Assembly: GCF_010111755.1 (NCBI RefSeq)
Contig: NC_088956.1
Location: 124,001 to 188,000, forward strand
Direction: 5' to 3'
Length of the DNA stretch: 64,000 nucleotides
Source of the DNA: Nakaseomyces glabratus
Taxonomy: Eukaryota > Ascomycota > Saccharomycetes > Saccharomycetales > Saccharomycetaceae
The notes under the pieces were generated by a model. That model did not search any database. It had not been told where the DNA came from and worked only from the letters and a program-made list of their open reading frames with translations. Position 1 is the stretch's first letter, and every line of letters starts with the position of its first letter. Of the stretch, positions 30,801-41,698 are shown piece by piece. The translations under genes and the position numbers were made by a program.

Positions 30801-32672
30801 ATGAGTGATCGCAACTGGTATTACCAGACCCCATATGACGATTCTGCGAGGATGTATCAGGTAGTACAGGCCCCATATTACGTTTACCCACGAGTGATTT
30901 ACGACTCCCAGGGGTCTCCATCAGGTGCTAGTCCCAACGGTGCAAATGTGCCTGGCACATCTGTCTCCAGTGTCTCTGGTGCTGTGCCTAACGTCTCTGG
31001 TGCGTTATCCGGTGTATCAAATGCTAATGGTGCTTCCAGTGGTGTGCGTACGCAGAGCACGGGCGACTACTTGTACTCGTACTCTAATGTGCCAAATTAC
31101 ATAAACTCGAGGCCGATGCTTCTCTCCAAGGACCAGCGTGGCTCCACAGGGTCGATAGCGTCTTTGCCTCACGCTGTGGGGAGTGCTTCCGAAGGTACGA
31201 TGCACTCGGTCACAAGCACAGGGACGTCGATGTCGGGACCCACTACAAATGTTTCAATGAATGGTAATGCTGCGACAAGCACCATGTCTGATGACATGGG
31301 ATCCAAAAAGGTCTCTAAGCTGAAGTTCAAGTCCTCGGTTATGAAAGACGGAGACGTTGAGAAGAACGAGTATACACTGGATATGAGCGATACCGCCGCC
31401 AGAAGGAGAAGACAAAACAGAGAGGCTCAAAGAGCATACAGAGAGAGGAAGGCTACGAGAATTAACGAACTCGAAAAGACTGTTTCACTACTACAGGACA
31501 CCATAAAGGAATATGAACTGCAGATGAACACAATCCATATGCGACTGCAAACTTTACAGGAAAAGAATGACATTTTAGAAAAGATCAACCAAGAGTTGAT
31601 TACCAACAAAGGCTCTCAATCGATACCCCAAGAACAGCTGCAACAACTACAACAACAGATGCAAGCACAGTCTACTCAAGGTAACCCTCCTCCAAGCACA
31701 CATATTCAACATGTGGGTTATCAGCATGTAGTGCAAGCTGATCAACCAAACAGAAATTTGATGGAATCGATAAACGAGTTCAAGCCAATGACTGCTGTTA
31801 CATTAAAGAGAGAGGACCAGGTCAATAAAATTACCGAGGATAATGAGTCACAAAAGAGATCGGCAGATAAAGCCTTTTTACAGCTCAATCCGAAGTTCCA
31901 GAAACAGTTGAGTACACCTGTTTCGCCAGATGTCAACTCTTTACTGCTGGCAAATAACGAAACTGTTAATGTTGAAGAGAATGAGATTGATATGAATTAC
32001 ATGGCAAAGAAGGCAAAAACTGTTAAGGAAGGTAAATGTTCTGGTTCTTCTGACTGTTGCAGTAAGAAGAGACAGGAAGCTGGTGTTGATCCTAAAAATA
32101 GTAACTGGAAGCCTGGTAGCTGTGGTACATGTTCTTCTGACCCATACAGTAAAGCTTTCTGTCAATCAATGTTTGCTGAACGTCGGAAACTTAACCAAGG
32201 CCGTGAACCTAACCTTACCCCCGATGAGGTGCAGAAATTGAGGAGCGATATGATGAATGCTGCTAGTGAAACCCCTACTGATCAAAACATTTATGCCGGG
32301 ACTCCAGCTGAGGACAATGTTAAGGCAAATGTTGAAAGACAGTCAGCTAATGCATCCAACGTTAATGACAATGCAGCAGGACGAGGCAACGCAGTCACAC
32401 CTATCAGTCCACCTAGTGTTGCTGACACAGCATCAGCAACCACTAAGGAGCGTAAACAAAGTATAGAGAAACTGGAAGTAACATCAGAGAGAGATGTTTC
32501 CAATTGGGAAAATCGTTCAAATAGTGATGGTAGTGCCACATCTGCACAGGATCAACCTACCCGTTCTACATTCGATAGAATCAAGAAGCATATGGAATAC
32601 AAGAGAAATTTCCCAACTAACTCAGGAAACTCACCCAGCAACCTGGATAATATACTGGCAAAGCCTGTATAA
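30801..32672 (+). CDS. YAP7: Yap7/Yap5-branch bZIP transcription factor
   Basis: 623 aa from the ATG at 30801; S. cerevisiae Yap7 is only about 245 aa. The bZIP starts near residue 200: RRRRQNREAQRAYRERKATR, with the Yap-type basic region in which Ala/Phe of Yap1 are Glu/Tyr, followed by a leucine zipper. The N-terminus is Ser/Gly/Asn/Val-rich. Cysteines cluster at about 413, 419, 420, 441, 444 and 454; SCGTCSSDPYSKAFCQS strongly resembles the iron-sensing cysteine-rich domain of HapX/Yap5 proteins. Position between MDM38 and GAS5 matches YOL028C (YAP7). Yap7 is known as a repressor of the nitric-oxide dioxygenase gene; the cysteine domain suggests a metal-responsive ancestry. Confidence 0.87.
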   Translation: MSDRNWYYQTPYDDSARMYQVVQAPYYVYPRVIYDSQGSPSGASPNGANVPGTSVSSVSGAVPNVSGALSGVSNANGASSGVRTQSTGDYLYSYSNVPNYINSRPMLLSKDQRGSTGSIASLPHAVGSASEGTMHSVTSTGTSMSGPTTNVSMNGNAATSTMSDDMGSKKVSKLKFKSSVMKDGDVEKNEYTLDMSDTAARRRRQNREAQRAYRERKATRINELEKTVSLLQDTIKEYELQMNTIHMRLQTLQEKNDILEKINQELITNKGSQSIPQEQLQQLQQQMQAQSTQGNPPPSTHIQHVGYQHVVQADQPNRNLMESINEFKPMTAVTLKREDQVNKITEDNESQKRSADKAFLQLNPKFQKQLSTPVSPDVNSLLLANNETVNVEENEIDMNYMAKKAKTVKEGKCSGSSDCCSKKRQEAGVDPKNSNWKPGSCGTCSSDPYSKAFCQSMFAERRKLNQGREPNLTPDEVQKLRSDMMNAASETPTDQNIYAGTPAEDNVKANVERQSANASNVNDNAAGRGNAVTPISPPSVADTASATTKERKQSIEKLEVTSERDVSNWENRSNSDGSATSAQDQPTRSTFDRIKKHMEYKRNFPTNSGNSPSNLDNILAKPV

Positions 32673-33108
32673 CTGCTTCACATTAACGACTTCAGTTTGA
32701 TTTGTTAGGCGTTTGTTTTTGATTTTCTAGCCTCTTTTTTATTAAACTGTACACTAATATGGACTCTTCATATTGCAAGGCTCGGATTTTTTATTTTTGT
32801 TTTATTTTTGAAATTGTAATTATTATCATGATTTATATTCATTTTTTGCCCTAATTAATATATTATTTTTTGTTAACTGTTTTTTAGAGAATAATTCTAC
32901 TTACAGGCATATCAAAACACTTCTTACTGTTGTTACATATCGTCCTGTAATTTAGCTTCTGACCAGGTCATTCAAACATTAAAGGGAGTATCTTTTTGTA
33001 TAAACATCTATATGATAAGAGAACTAATATTAAATAATTTACAAAACGTTAAATAGAAAATTGAAACTGCAACGAAGCAGGTAAAGTTATGACAGCGTGA
33101 AGTACCTA
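32673..33108. other. Convergent 3' flanks YAP7 / GAS5
   Basis: 436 bp of AT-rich sequence between two converging genes. S. cerevisiae has YOL029C here; no corresponding ORF is present. Confidence 0.55.
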
Positions 33109-34551
33109 TCATAGAACGAAGTTGGCAACTTCGAATAGAGCACGGAAGACAGCTGGGATTTCCAAAGCAGCTGCACCATTCTTGGCCTTCTTGGCCTTTG
33201 AGGAAGAAGAGGAAGCAGAAGTGGAGGAAGCGCTGGTGCTCAAAGTAGTGGCGGAAGAGGAGGATTGTGTGGAGGAGGAAGATGAGTTAGCCATAGAGGA
33301 AGAAGAAGAAGTGTCGGTGGAGTTAGCGTTAGAGTTATCGTCATCGCTTTGGTTTTCAATGTCATCATCATCCTTACCACAGCTGTCCTGTGTTCTGATA
33401 CCTGTACCGAATGGTTGACCAGCACCAGATTCGAAGTAGACAGAGGCAGCGCTTGGCATTTCTGGCAAAGTGTTGTTGGCTTCCCAGATACCTTCTTGGT
33501 ATGGTGGACAGGTAGAGTGTTGGTTAGACTCGGAGTAGCCACCGTCACCCTGTGGGTTTGAGACACTAGCGTACTCAGACTTCAAGTTCGCAAAGTCCTG
33601 TAGTTTAGTGACGTTAGTTGGGCTATCGATTTGAACTAGACCGTAGTTGTTGGTTTCGTTAGAGTACTCGTAGACCAAACCACCGGAGAAGACAGATGAC
33701 ATTTGAGTGGAGTAGATGGACTTGATTTCGGTGAATGGTCTTGCGCCTGGGACTTGGTTACAACCGAATTCACTCAAGAAGATTGGGACGGAGTAGCCTT
33801 TGTACAAGTCGACCTTGGTCTTGTAACCAGAGACAACGAAGGAAGAGTCACCACACCAGGAGTAGTCGTTGACACCGAACATATCGATTCTAGCATCAGC
33901 GTCGTCACCACAGTTGAAGTACTCGGCGGTCAACTGTCTGTTAGAGGCGATGTCAGCGGCAGAGTAACCAACTGGGATTTGTCTGTAGTTACGGGCCTTT
34001 AGGTACTTCTTCATGTCTCTGACAACAGCCTTGACGTAAGTAGCAGTCGCAGTGTTGTTGACCATGTTGATGACCTCGTTACCGGCGAAGAAGCCCAGCA
34101 CATTGTCGTACTTGGCAAATTCATCGACAGTGGCGAAGATGTTTTGCAAGTAGTCGGCGTTGTAGGAGCAGCTGGGGTTGTGACGGGAGATGGAACTGTC
34201 TGGGGTGTTGACGTCCAGGATCAAGTAAATCCCGGCATCTTGCAACATCTGCATACACTCAGAGTGGTCCTGGGAGTTGTCCACAGTGTAAACTCTAATA
34301 GTGTTGATACCCAGATCCTTGAACACTGGGATATCTCTGGAGCAAATCTCTTTGTCAGCCAAAGGATCCGTCAAATTGGAAGATCCACCCGGTTGGTAGT
34401 CAACACCACGGATGTAGAATCTTTCATTGCTTGAAGAGTCAAAGAAAGCATTACCTTTGATCTCTATCACTGGAGTAGAACCGTTTTTGCTGTCAGCAGC
34501 AAAAACAGTGGATGCAAGAGCAACTGCAAATAATTGTTTTACAGAAACCAT
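33109..34551 (-). CDS. GAS5: GPI-anchored 1,3-beta-glucanosyltransferase (GH72)
   Basis: 480 aa; S. cerevisiae Gas5 is about 484 aa. Elongates cell-wall beta-1,3-glucan. Signal peptide at residues 1-19, then the GH72 domain with FFDSSSNERFYIRGVDYQPGG, the acid/base Glu in GFFAGNEVIN (E159) and the nucleophile Glu in FLSEFGCNQ (E261). Conserved Cys residues are present. It lacks the Cys-box (CBM43) module of Gas1/Gas2-type enzymes. The tail is Ser-rich and ends in a hydrophobic segment after KNGAAALE, a likely GPI site. Codon bias is strong, indicating high expression. A palindromic TATA (CTTATATATAAG, 34638-34649) lies about 90 bp upstream. Confidence 0.96.
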   Translation of the reverse strand: MVSVKQLFAVALASTVFAADSKNGSTPVIEIKGNAFFDSSSNERFYIRGVDYQPGGSSNLTDPLADKEICSRDIPVFKDLGINTIRVYTVDNSQDHSECMQMLQDAGIYLILDVNTPDSSISRHNPSCSYNADYLQNIFATVDEFAKYDNVLGFFAGNEVINMVNNTATATYVKAVVRDMKKYLKARNYRQIPVGYSAADIASNRQLTAEYFNCGDDADARIDMFGVNDYSWCGDSSFVVSGYKTKVDLYKGYSVPIFLSEFGCNQVPGARPFTEIKSIYSTQMSSVFSGGLVYEYSNETNNYGLVQIDSPTNVTKLQDFANLKSEYASVSNPQGDGGYSESNQHSTCPPYQEGIWEANNTLPEMPSAASVYFESGAGQPFGTGIRTQDSCGKDDDDIENQSDDDNSNANSTDTSSSSSMANSSSSSTQSSSSATTLSTSASSTSASSSSSKAKKAKNGAAALEIPAVFRALFEVANFVL

Positions 34552-35537
34552 TTTCTAGTAGTCTTGTTATATTTTTTTTTTTGAATTCAAGTGCTTAAGC
34601 TAGAAGTTGGTATTAAGCAGAGGTACAGTTTAGCAAGCTTATATATAAGATGAGCTTAGAAAGTAAATATTCCAGCTCATGGTTTTGTTTTGATTTGGGT
34701 TTGGCAATTTGGCACTAGGAGACTAGCCACGTCCCTGCCATTGAAAAAAAATTTATTCGAATGGGAAGTCTCGAGAAATGTCAATATTGCCTGGGATCAA
34801 GAAAAAGAAACGAGAAAGAGACCCAAGAAGCATGGAATGTATTACCAAAACAATAAATTTGGAAAATCACTCTGTGTTGCTGCACAGACACGCCCGTGGC
34901 AAGGCATTTTATTCTTCATAAACTTAGATCCTGAGAAAGAGACGCAGGGAAGTGCCCAGCCAGGGCGGGTTCGCTTGCGAGTTCGCTTGCAGGTTTCGAG
35001 GGGGCCTGTGCTACGGCAGTTTCAGTGTTGGATTTTAAGCATTATATAGATATAGGTCACGTGTATTATTCTATTTCGAATAGTACATACTATCAAGTCA
35101 ATGTAGTTTAGATTGTAGCCAAACAGGTTGACTAAAAAAAAGTTCTGGCTGTTGGACAACAGAGTCATTTGCTAGCTTTGGCCCCCTTCTCATAAACCGA
35201 TGGGTTGGAGAGGGCCTATTAAGCCGTTTGAATATTGCCTCACGATTTACAATTACCATTTAGGCTTTGCCTCCCCCCTCCTCATGGAAACTCTCACCAC
35301 ACGTTAGAAAACATGGCTAGTGCAGAGACTGGGTTTCTATGTCAAAGAGGCAAAATAAAAACAATGGGTACGCGATGTCAATTTCTTGCAACAAGCATGT
35401 CCGTGGCTGACAAGTTCTGGCCTATTTGACAGCTGAAAAAAAAATAGTAATTATTGCTCAGAAAAATATCGTATCTTGGTACTGCAGGGCAGCTTGTGCT
35501 TTTATTTGAAGCATATAAACACCGAGAAAAAAATAAA
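34552..35537. other. Intergenic GAS5 - tRNA-Thr
   Basis: 986 bp with the GAS5 promoter (TATA at 34638-34649) and a GTCACGTG Cbf1/Pho4-type word at 35056-35063. GTTCGCTTGC is directly repeated at 34969-34978 and 34981-34990. It is a synteny junction between material from the left and right arms of S. cerevisiae chromosome XV. No gene called. Confidence 0.5.
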
Positions 35538-35610
35538 TGCTTCCAACCAGATTTGAACTGATGATCTCCACATTACTAGTGTGGCGCCTTACCAACTTGG
35601 CCATAGAAGC
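35538..35610 (-). tRNA. tRNA-Thr(AGU)
   Basis: 73 nt, no intron. On the minus strand the acceptor stem is GCTTCTA paired with TGGAAGC plus discriminator A. The D arm is TGGCCAAGTTGGTAAGGC-like. The anticodon stem CCACA/TGTGG closes the loop CTAGTAA with anticodon AGT. The T arm contains GTTCAAATC. From memory it is close to S. cerevisiae tRNA-Thr(AGU). It sits exactly at a gene-order junction (GAS5 / PET127). Confidence 0.97.
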
Positions 35611-35782
35611 TTATTGAATTCGTTGATTAGAAATATAAAATTCTCCGCCATGAACTAAAAATTAAGTTTTTATCGATATTTTGTTTTTTATTTTGTCTAT
35701 TATCATAACTCTCGCTAATATTTACACTAATGCACTCGTTAACTCGTTATCTACTAACTATTTACAATGAAATCATCTTATC

Positions 35783-37954
35783 CTAGGTTGTCCTATTACC
35801 GTAGGATCGCAGTATATGTTGGAAGTCGCTGGCATACTCACCAGTGTCAGTGGCCTTTCTAGGCTTCTTGGATATTTTACCATTCACACTTTGAGCCCAC
35901 GCCTTCTCTATCCTGTCATATATTTCCTTTTTATCGTTGTGATCACGCGTTAATTTTACAATGCTCTGGGATTCCAGTGCATCTAGTTTCTCTCGTGTGA
36001 ACTTCTTGTATACATCACTTATCTCAGCTTGGCTGGTAATAGGTTCAGTGATCGCATGAACTTTCCATGTTTTAACATCCATCTCATGAAAGAAATTGGG
36101 TGTCTCCAATCCAGTCTTGCAATATGATGAGTATCTATCAGCTCTCAATTCGTCTTTGACAAATTTCCTCAAATTCCTAGGTAAAACCTGGCTATTGTCC
36201 TTTGCAAAATCAGGTATTACAACCGATTCTGGATTTAATTTGTAATCGTGAACAACTTGACACTTGAGTCCAATAAGTTTGCCATCGCTTTTCGCAAGCG
36301 TTTTTGACATCTCATTTTCAATGTCAAGCAGTTTCCTTTTGATCTCAAAATCTGACAATCCTTTTATATGTAGTGGTTTGTCCTCATACGATTTATCTAG
36401 CGGTATGGCGATAACGGTCAGTGAGGGCTTCTTCCAGGTCGAGCCTCTTTTGCTTTCAAATTCCGTTTTGAAAAACAATTTGCAGCACGCCCAATCTGGA
36501 CCTATAGTACGTTCAAGTTCATGTTCTATGATTCCTAGAAGCTTTCTTAGCAGAGTCATCGAAAACTTGAATTCTGCGGATGCTACTGCGGAAGCGATAG
36601 CTTGTTCATTTCTTTCATAGTTCAGCAAATATTCTTCAACTCCATATATGGACATGAATTTTGATTTTCTTAGTTTTACCAGCTTTTCGAAGTCCTTATC
36701 AAGATAAGAGTGTATAATACAATCCAGTTCTTCTTGTGGTAAATACTGGAACCCAAATATATTAGAAATGTTATGGTAAGCTACGAATATTCCGTCCATT
36801 TTACCGATTCTCGCTTGAAGTGAGTACTTCAATAAAGTAGTGCGAATTAAGTCATAGTACTCTCTTTCTAATGATTCGAACTCTCCCCAAACTTTATTCA
36901 TCTGGTAATTTGTTTTGTTCTTACCTTTCTCTATGAATGCTAAGTCATGACGGATAGCGCTTGCAGCCCTTGTTTTCAAGTCAAAGGTACCATAATTAGG
37001 TAGAGAATCGTCGTGGGCATCTAACTGTGATCTTAACAAAAATTTGTCAACCATAGAATAAATATAACTGTCTGTAAATTTATTTGTTTTGTTATCGGTA
37101 AGAAAGTTTTCTAGACTATGACCCAAAATCGAAAGTATTATTTCTCTATCCAAGCTCTTATCAGAGTCAATTGAAATTATATCTCCTTTATTAGGTACAG
37201 ATACTTTCCTCAATATTACTGAAGCAGGGTAATGTGCACTCTGGCTGTAATCAGTACCTTTCTGTGGAAAATTGCTTGAAATTGATGAGTTTGTTATATT
37301 TAACTTCCTGTTGCTGGATAATAGAAAATGTAATTGCGACAATATAGAGGTCATAGAACTAGTAGATGAAGCGTATTTTTTCCCACATTCCTTTGCCAAT
37401 ACCAACAACCGAGTATCTTTATGCGGCGTAATGAATAATGGCTCACTTTCATTCTCTATTTGCCTTTCTAAGTGTTCAGGTTTGATATCGTTCAATATCT
37501 TGGAGTAGTTATATATACCTGTTCGAGAATCACGTAGAGAATGTAAACTTACTGGTTGATGCAGAACCGATTTTAACCCGTGTCCAAGTGAAGGAGGCCT
37601 CTTAAATGGGAGCTTGCTATCCTTAAACTCATCCGTTCTCACAGTCTCATGGTTTATATCGGATATATTTAGTCTAAAATCAATGCGTTGATCATGTTTT
37701 TTATTCCATGTGTTTATAGATTGTGTTTGAGATGGTAATATACCTTGTTGGCTTGAATCTTTAGCTGATATTTCGGATACAGTAGTTGTCCTTTTGTTAT
37801 TAGACCGTCGGACATATTTGCTTGGGCTATAATTTCGCACTCTGATTTTGCTTATCAGCTCTATTTTAATTTGGAAATTTGAAAATTGGTATCCCTTCAA
37901 TATTAGTGCTCTTCCATTTGGCAATGAGTTCCTTAGACCATGATATCCCATCAT
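35783..37954 (-). CDS. PET127: Pet127, mitochondrial RNA 5'-processing and stability factor
   Basis: 723 aa; S. cerevisiae Pet127 is about 800 aa. Mitochondrial membrane-associated protein required for 5'-end processing and turnover of mitochondrial transcripts. The conserved Pet127 region is recognisable from about residue 135 (RPPSLGHGLKSVLHQPVSLHS) to the C-terminus, including DWACCKLFFKTEFESKRGS and PNFFHEMDVKTWKVHAITEP. The N-terminus is basic and Ser/Asn-rich (RVRNYSPSKYVRRSNNKR), compatible with a presequence. Two adjacent ATGs (37954 and 37951) open the frame. Next to RTS1 on the same strand as in YOR014W-YOR017W, but ERP4 is absent. Confidence 0.9.
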   Translation of the reverse strand: MMGYHGLRNSLPNGRALILKGYQFSNFQIKIELISKIRVRNYSPSKYVRRSNNKRTTTVSEISAKDSSQQGILPSQTQSINTWNKKHDQRIDFRLNISDINHETVRTDEFKDSKLPFKRPPSLGHGLKSVLHQPVSLHSLRDSRTGIYNYSKILNDIKPEHLERQIENESEPLFITPHKDTRLLVLAKECGKKYASSTSSMTSILSQLHFLLSSNRKLNITNSSISSNFPQKGTDYSQSAHYPASVILRKVSVPNKGDIISIDSDKSLDREIILSILGHSLENFLTDNKTNKFTDSYIYSMVDKFLLRSQLDAHDDSLPNYGTFDLKTRAASAIRHDLAFIEKGKNKTNYQMNKVWGEFESLEREYYDLIRTTLLKYSLQARIGKMDGIFVAYHNISNIFGFQYLPQEELDCIIHSYLDKDFEKLVKLRKSKFMSIYGVEEYLLNYERNEQAIASAVASAEFKFSMTLLRKLLGIIEHELERTIGPDWACCKLFFKTEFESKRGSTWKKPSLTVIAIPLDKSYEDKPLHIKGLSDFEIKRKLLDIENEMSKTLAKSDGKLIGLKCQVVHDYKLNPESVVIPDFAKDNSQVLPRNLRKFVKDELRADRYSSYCKTGLETPNFFHEMDVKTWKVHAITEPITSQAEISDVYKKFTREKLDALESQSIVKLTRDHNDKKEIYDRIEKAWAQSVNGKISKKPRKATDTGEYASDFQHILRSYGNRTT

Positions 37955-38206
37955 TGAGCTGCATAGATAACCGAGGTACTGAGTACTTTCACAAGTCCCG
38001 ACACCAAGTTATTTTTAGGCTGCGGAACTTTTTCACTTACACGCAAAAGAGTAAAACCAACAGATGGATTCAAGCAACGGTGTCTGTTGCTTCGGTAGAT
38101 TCTATAATAAAAAAATAAAGGAGACTTTATCCTGGTAGTTACATCTAATAAATTGTAACTACAAATAGGAAACATAGAATATACATAATATCCAAAAAAA
38201 TTAAAT

Positions 38207-38315
38207 GGGGCGAGCTGGGAATTGAACCCAGGGCCTCTCGCATGCTTGTGATTGTTCACACGGATTTTATCCATGTTCGCCCAAAGCGAGAATCATACCA
38301 CTAGACCACACGCCC
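38207..38315 (-). tRNA. tRNA-Pro(UGG) with 37-nt intron
   Basis: Minus strand. Exon 1 (36 nt, 38280-38315) begins GGGCGTGTGGTCTAGTGGTA and ends with anticodon TGG plus G37. An intron of 37 nt occupies 38243-38279. Exon 2 (36 nt, 38207-38242) begins TGCGAGAGGCCCTGGGTTCA and ends with the acceptor strand and discriminator C. The anticodon stem CTCGC/GCGAG reforms across the intron, placed after position 37 as is standard. It is very similar to S. cerevisiae tRNA-Pro(UGG), which also has an intron. Confidence 0.97.
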
Positions 38316-38597
38316 TAATCAATTGGATGACTTTTCATAAAGGTGTAACAAATATCCTCAGTTAAATTTTGATCTGATACCCGCTCAAGTAATACGTTAT
38401 ATTTTCTGTTTTACAATAGGAGATTATGATCAGTTTAAATGAATGAAGATTTCATTTTACAACTATGGTAATTACCAATGAAATAAGGTATTAACTTTAA
38501 TATAACTTGTTTGTCCCTAAAGAAAAGCTCTATATTCTAGAAACGTCTCATAACTAAGATATTTATTTTAATAATGCTATTAATAAAGGATTGCTGA

Positions 38598-40787
38598 TTA
38601 TTTTTCAGCAGCATCATTTGCTAGAACAGCATTTGTTTCGTGATAGTCATCATCACTCTGCAAACTAGACATGTGTGTATCTTTCTGTTCAACATCGATA
38701 GTCATTTGTTCAGTGGAGCCCTCGTTGCTAGCCGAATCAAGATTCTGTCCACTAGCTGATTCGCTTATCTTCAAGTTTTTGACATATTCTTCCAGCTTGC
38801 TCCAGTTTTCTTCTCTTTCTACTTTTCTTTGTTGAGTTTCTTTCACACTTGATAGATACAGGGAGTTACAGTTCTCATATAAAATAGGATTTGTTTCCAA
38901 AAATATTTTCAGTGCCTTGAAAGCCATTGCATGGATGGCCCTGTTCCATGAACCAGAATTAATTGCTTGTTCAACAAGCATATATGGGTCTGATATACTT
39001 TCCTCACCGTTTGTACCATCTAATTCCAATTGGGAGGTTAGTTCATATAGGGCAGGGAAGATAATTGGCAGTATCACCTCAGCGTTTTCTATACACAGAT
39101 TCAAAAAATATTCGTTATTCCAGTAACTGAGTACTTTTTCAGCTACTTGAAAGTGTGGTGACGAGATACATTTTGCCAGTTGAACAAACAAAGGTACCTC
39201 GATCTTGATAAACTCTAACGGCTCTATGACTTCGAATATATCCTCTATCTCATTCAAAAACATAATCTCCTTAGTAGAATTTATCTTAGGCCAGTAACGC
39301 AGTAAGCCCATTACCACTTCTTCTGTTAAAAGTGGTTCTTTCTCTAGAAATTGAACAATACAGTATGCAAGTTGAGGATGATACAACGAGAGGCAGCGTA
39401 CTTTATGTAATGGGATGAGTATCCTTACTAAAAAGATCTTATGCTCTTCCTTTAATGGTAGTGCAAACCCATTAATGATGGATCCCAATATTTCTAGGAG
39501 TTCAGCAATACCATTGAAACGTTCAGTCTCATAGACGAATTGCAAAAATATATTATTGATCGACCGGCGGATAAAACTTCTTAAACTTAAGAATTTACCA
39601 TATATTCTATGAAGAGTAGTCTTTAGACAATCTCTTTCTCTAATATCTTCACTGTCAAATAGTTCTAGCAATTTTAGGATAAATTCTTGATCGATATACT
39701 GCTTCGCTATTTGGTGGTTGAAATCTGGACTTTCGACAAATCTCAAGAAAAATTCATACACCAACTGCATATGAGGCCATGCCAGTTCATTGACTGGTTC
39801 ATCCTCGTCTGGGTCGTATATATCACCGATTGGGTTTACAGGTGGTGGTATTGGCCTAAATAAATTAATGCTGAACATGTTGACAATGTGAGCATACATT
39901 TCGTGTGTGTAGGTGAATCTATTGGTGACAATAAATTCTATCAACTCTTGCAGGGTTATTCTCTTTATTTCCTTACCTTGAATATCAAAACTTGGATCAT
40001 TGAAATCAAACAAGGTATTACATTGATCCACTTTTGCTAAGAATAAAGGTATTCTCTCTTCAGGGGAGACTTCATCGAAGTTAGGTAACTTGGTCAATTG
40101 TGTGTATCTGGATGGTTCAAATCTTGATGAATAGTGACGTTGAGGAGTTCTTATCAAGTCCACATCAGAGTCGGGATTGAGTTTAGTAGGTGTTGGTAGC
40201 TTTTCAAATGAGTGCGAGCTCCTTGGGATATCAATTCCTGGTGAAGATCCGCCATAAGAAGGTGAGTTATTGTCATCGTTAATTCCAGAGGATACTCCGT
40301 GACCAAAACTGGCTGACCCTGGTGATTGTGGGGACGATGGGCTGATCGCCGTGGCAGCTCCAAGTAAAGTTGGATGTGCCTTTGGTGTAGATTTGGCCGT
40401 ATTGTCATCAGAAATGGTTATGCTTGGAGTCTCGTGGGATACCTTCTGATGTTGATTAGGAGTCTCCGTCTGCGTGTCATCGGCACCCTGACTGTTCCCA
40501 GTCTTGCTAGAGATTGAAGAGCTGGACGTAGTCGCTGAAACGGTAGGAGATCTGGATGTAAGACCTGAACTAGTGTGACTTTTTGACCCGTGGCTGCTGG
40601 AGACACCAGAATTCCCCGTAGCTTTGTTACTCTTCTCACTGCCTGACTTAATACTAGAAGACGAGGACTTCCTAGTAGGAGTAGCATGCTTCGACTCCTT
40701 CTCCTTCTCCTTCTCTTTGTCCTTCTTCTTTGAACTAGAAGATCCAGTCGTCTTCTTGATCAACCGCTGCTTGAAACCTCGCATCAT
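38598..40787 (-). CDS. RTS1: PP2A B56-type regulatory subunit
   Basis: 729 aa from the ATG at 40787 (a TTG two codons upstream is ignored). The B56/B' subunit directs PP2A to centromeric, septin and stress targets. The first ~215 residues are low complexity: a basic patch ([14 protein letters not shown]) then Ser/Thr/Pro-rich sequence with SP/TP sites. The B56 HEAT-like core starts near residue 220 with [20 protein letters not shown] and runs through [43 protein letters not shown] and [20 protein letters not shown]. The C-terminus is acidic. It functions with the scaffold encoded by TPD3 at the left of the window. Confidence 0.97.
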   Translation of the reverse strand: MMRGFKQRLIKKTTGSSSSKKKDKEKEKEKESKHATPTRKSSSSSIKSGSEKSNKATGNSGVSSSHGSKSHTSSGLTSRSPTVSATTSSSSISSKTGNSQGADDTQTETPNQHQKVSHETPSITISDDNTAKSTPKAHPTLLGAATAISPSSPQSPGSASFGHGVSSGINDDNNSPSYGGSSPGIDIPRSSHSFEKLPTPTKLNPDSDVDLIRTPQRHYSSRFEPSRYTQLTKLPNFDEVSPEERIPLFLAKVDQCNTLFDFNDPSFDIQGKEIKRITLQELIEFIVTNRFTYTHEMYAHIVNMFSINLFRPIPPPVNPIGDIYDPDEDEPVNELAWPHMQLVYEFFLRFVESPDFNHQIAKQYIDQEFILKLLELFDSEDIRERDCLKTTLHRIYGKFLSLRSFIRRSINNIFLQFVYETERFNGIAELLEILGSIINGFALPLKEEHKIFLVRILIPLHKVRCLSLYHPQLAYCIVQFLEKEPLLTEEVVMGLLRYWPKINSTKEIMFLNEIEDIFEVIEPLEFIKIEVPLFVQLAKCISSPHFQVAEKVLSYWNNEYFLNLCIENAEVILPIIFPALYELTSQLELDGTNGEESISDPYMLVEQAINSGSWNRAIHAMAFKALKIFLETNPILYENCNSLYLSSVKETQQRKVEREENWSKLEEYVKNLKISESASGQNLDSASNEGSTEQMTIDVEQKDTHMSSLQSDDDYHETNAVLANDAAEK

Positions 40788-41698
40788 CTTCAAAAGATCC
40801 TATTTCAGTAAAACCGCAAATAATTGTCCTTTGGCTGAGCAACTTCTAATTTGTCAACAAGACTCTTATTGTTCCAATATCGGTGCTACTCCTGCGCTGA
40901 AACTTATACCAACAGCGCTTAGACTTCTTGCCAATTCCACTTGCAATTGCTCAAATCAAAGCCTTTTTGACAGTTCAGTGGACAAATCGTTTCCCCTTGA
41001 GCTCGTTGCTCTCCTCTTGCTCTACGTGGATTCCCAAAAAACGTACACAATGCTGTTGTACGTAATGGGTCATGTGAGTTCATATAGAGTATAAAGGTGT
41101 GGGTGGGGCCCGAATATCTATTTACATTATCTGGCCAGTTGGTCTGTTTTTTAAACTGACTGTTTTCTTGGTCAGAATAGGAGATGAATCTGTTTGTGTA
41201 AGAACTGCGTAACGTCAGTGTTTTTACTTGGTCGGAAATATTGCTTATACGAGGCGAACCTGAGGTATTTTCTTGCGATTGTTACTACTATATTGATAAT
41301 TGAACCTCTGAAGAAGATATTTGCCATAACTAAAAAACGAGATAGTTTACATTGATTACTCTATATATGTTAGAAATAAATTAAAAAGTCTAAAAAAACA
41401 ATATAACGAAAAAAAAAAAAATAAAGGAAGTTGTAACAAAAATAAGAACGGAACTACTACTCTTTGAATTAAACAGGTTCAAAGGGTGTTATAGTACCGT
41501 TGGAGGTGGGTATGTGTGTCAGTGAAGTGAAAATGCTTTTTTTTTAAATTATATTTTAAATTTTGTTGTATAGCTTTTTTGCTGTAAAGGTGAAAAAACC
41601 GGGAATTTTGAGCATTAGTATTAGTAGATTAAAGAAAAGTGTTAAATTTAAGAATAAAATGGAATTGTTATTTCATTAAAAGCTTGTAGGAGTCACTC
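40788..41698. other. Intergenic RTS1-AUS1
   Basis: 911 bp with the RTS1 promoter and AUS1 3' flank. Long A and T homopolymers (for example around 41410-41422) are near the AUS1 end. No tRNA or credible ORF. Confidence 0.5.

Noticed and set aside
35753..35759. TACTAAC branchpoint-like word near PET127
   Set aside because: No paired 5' splice site and no gene on that strand; all called genes are intact without introns.
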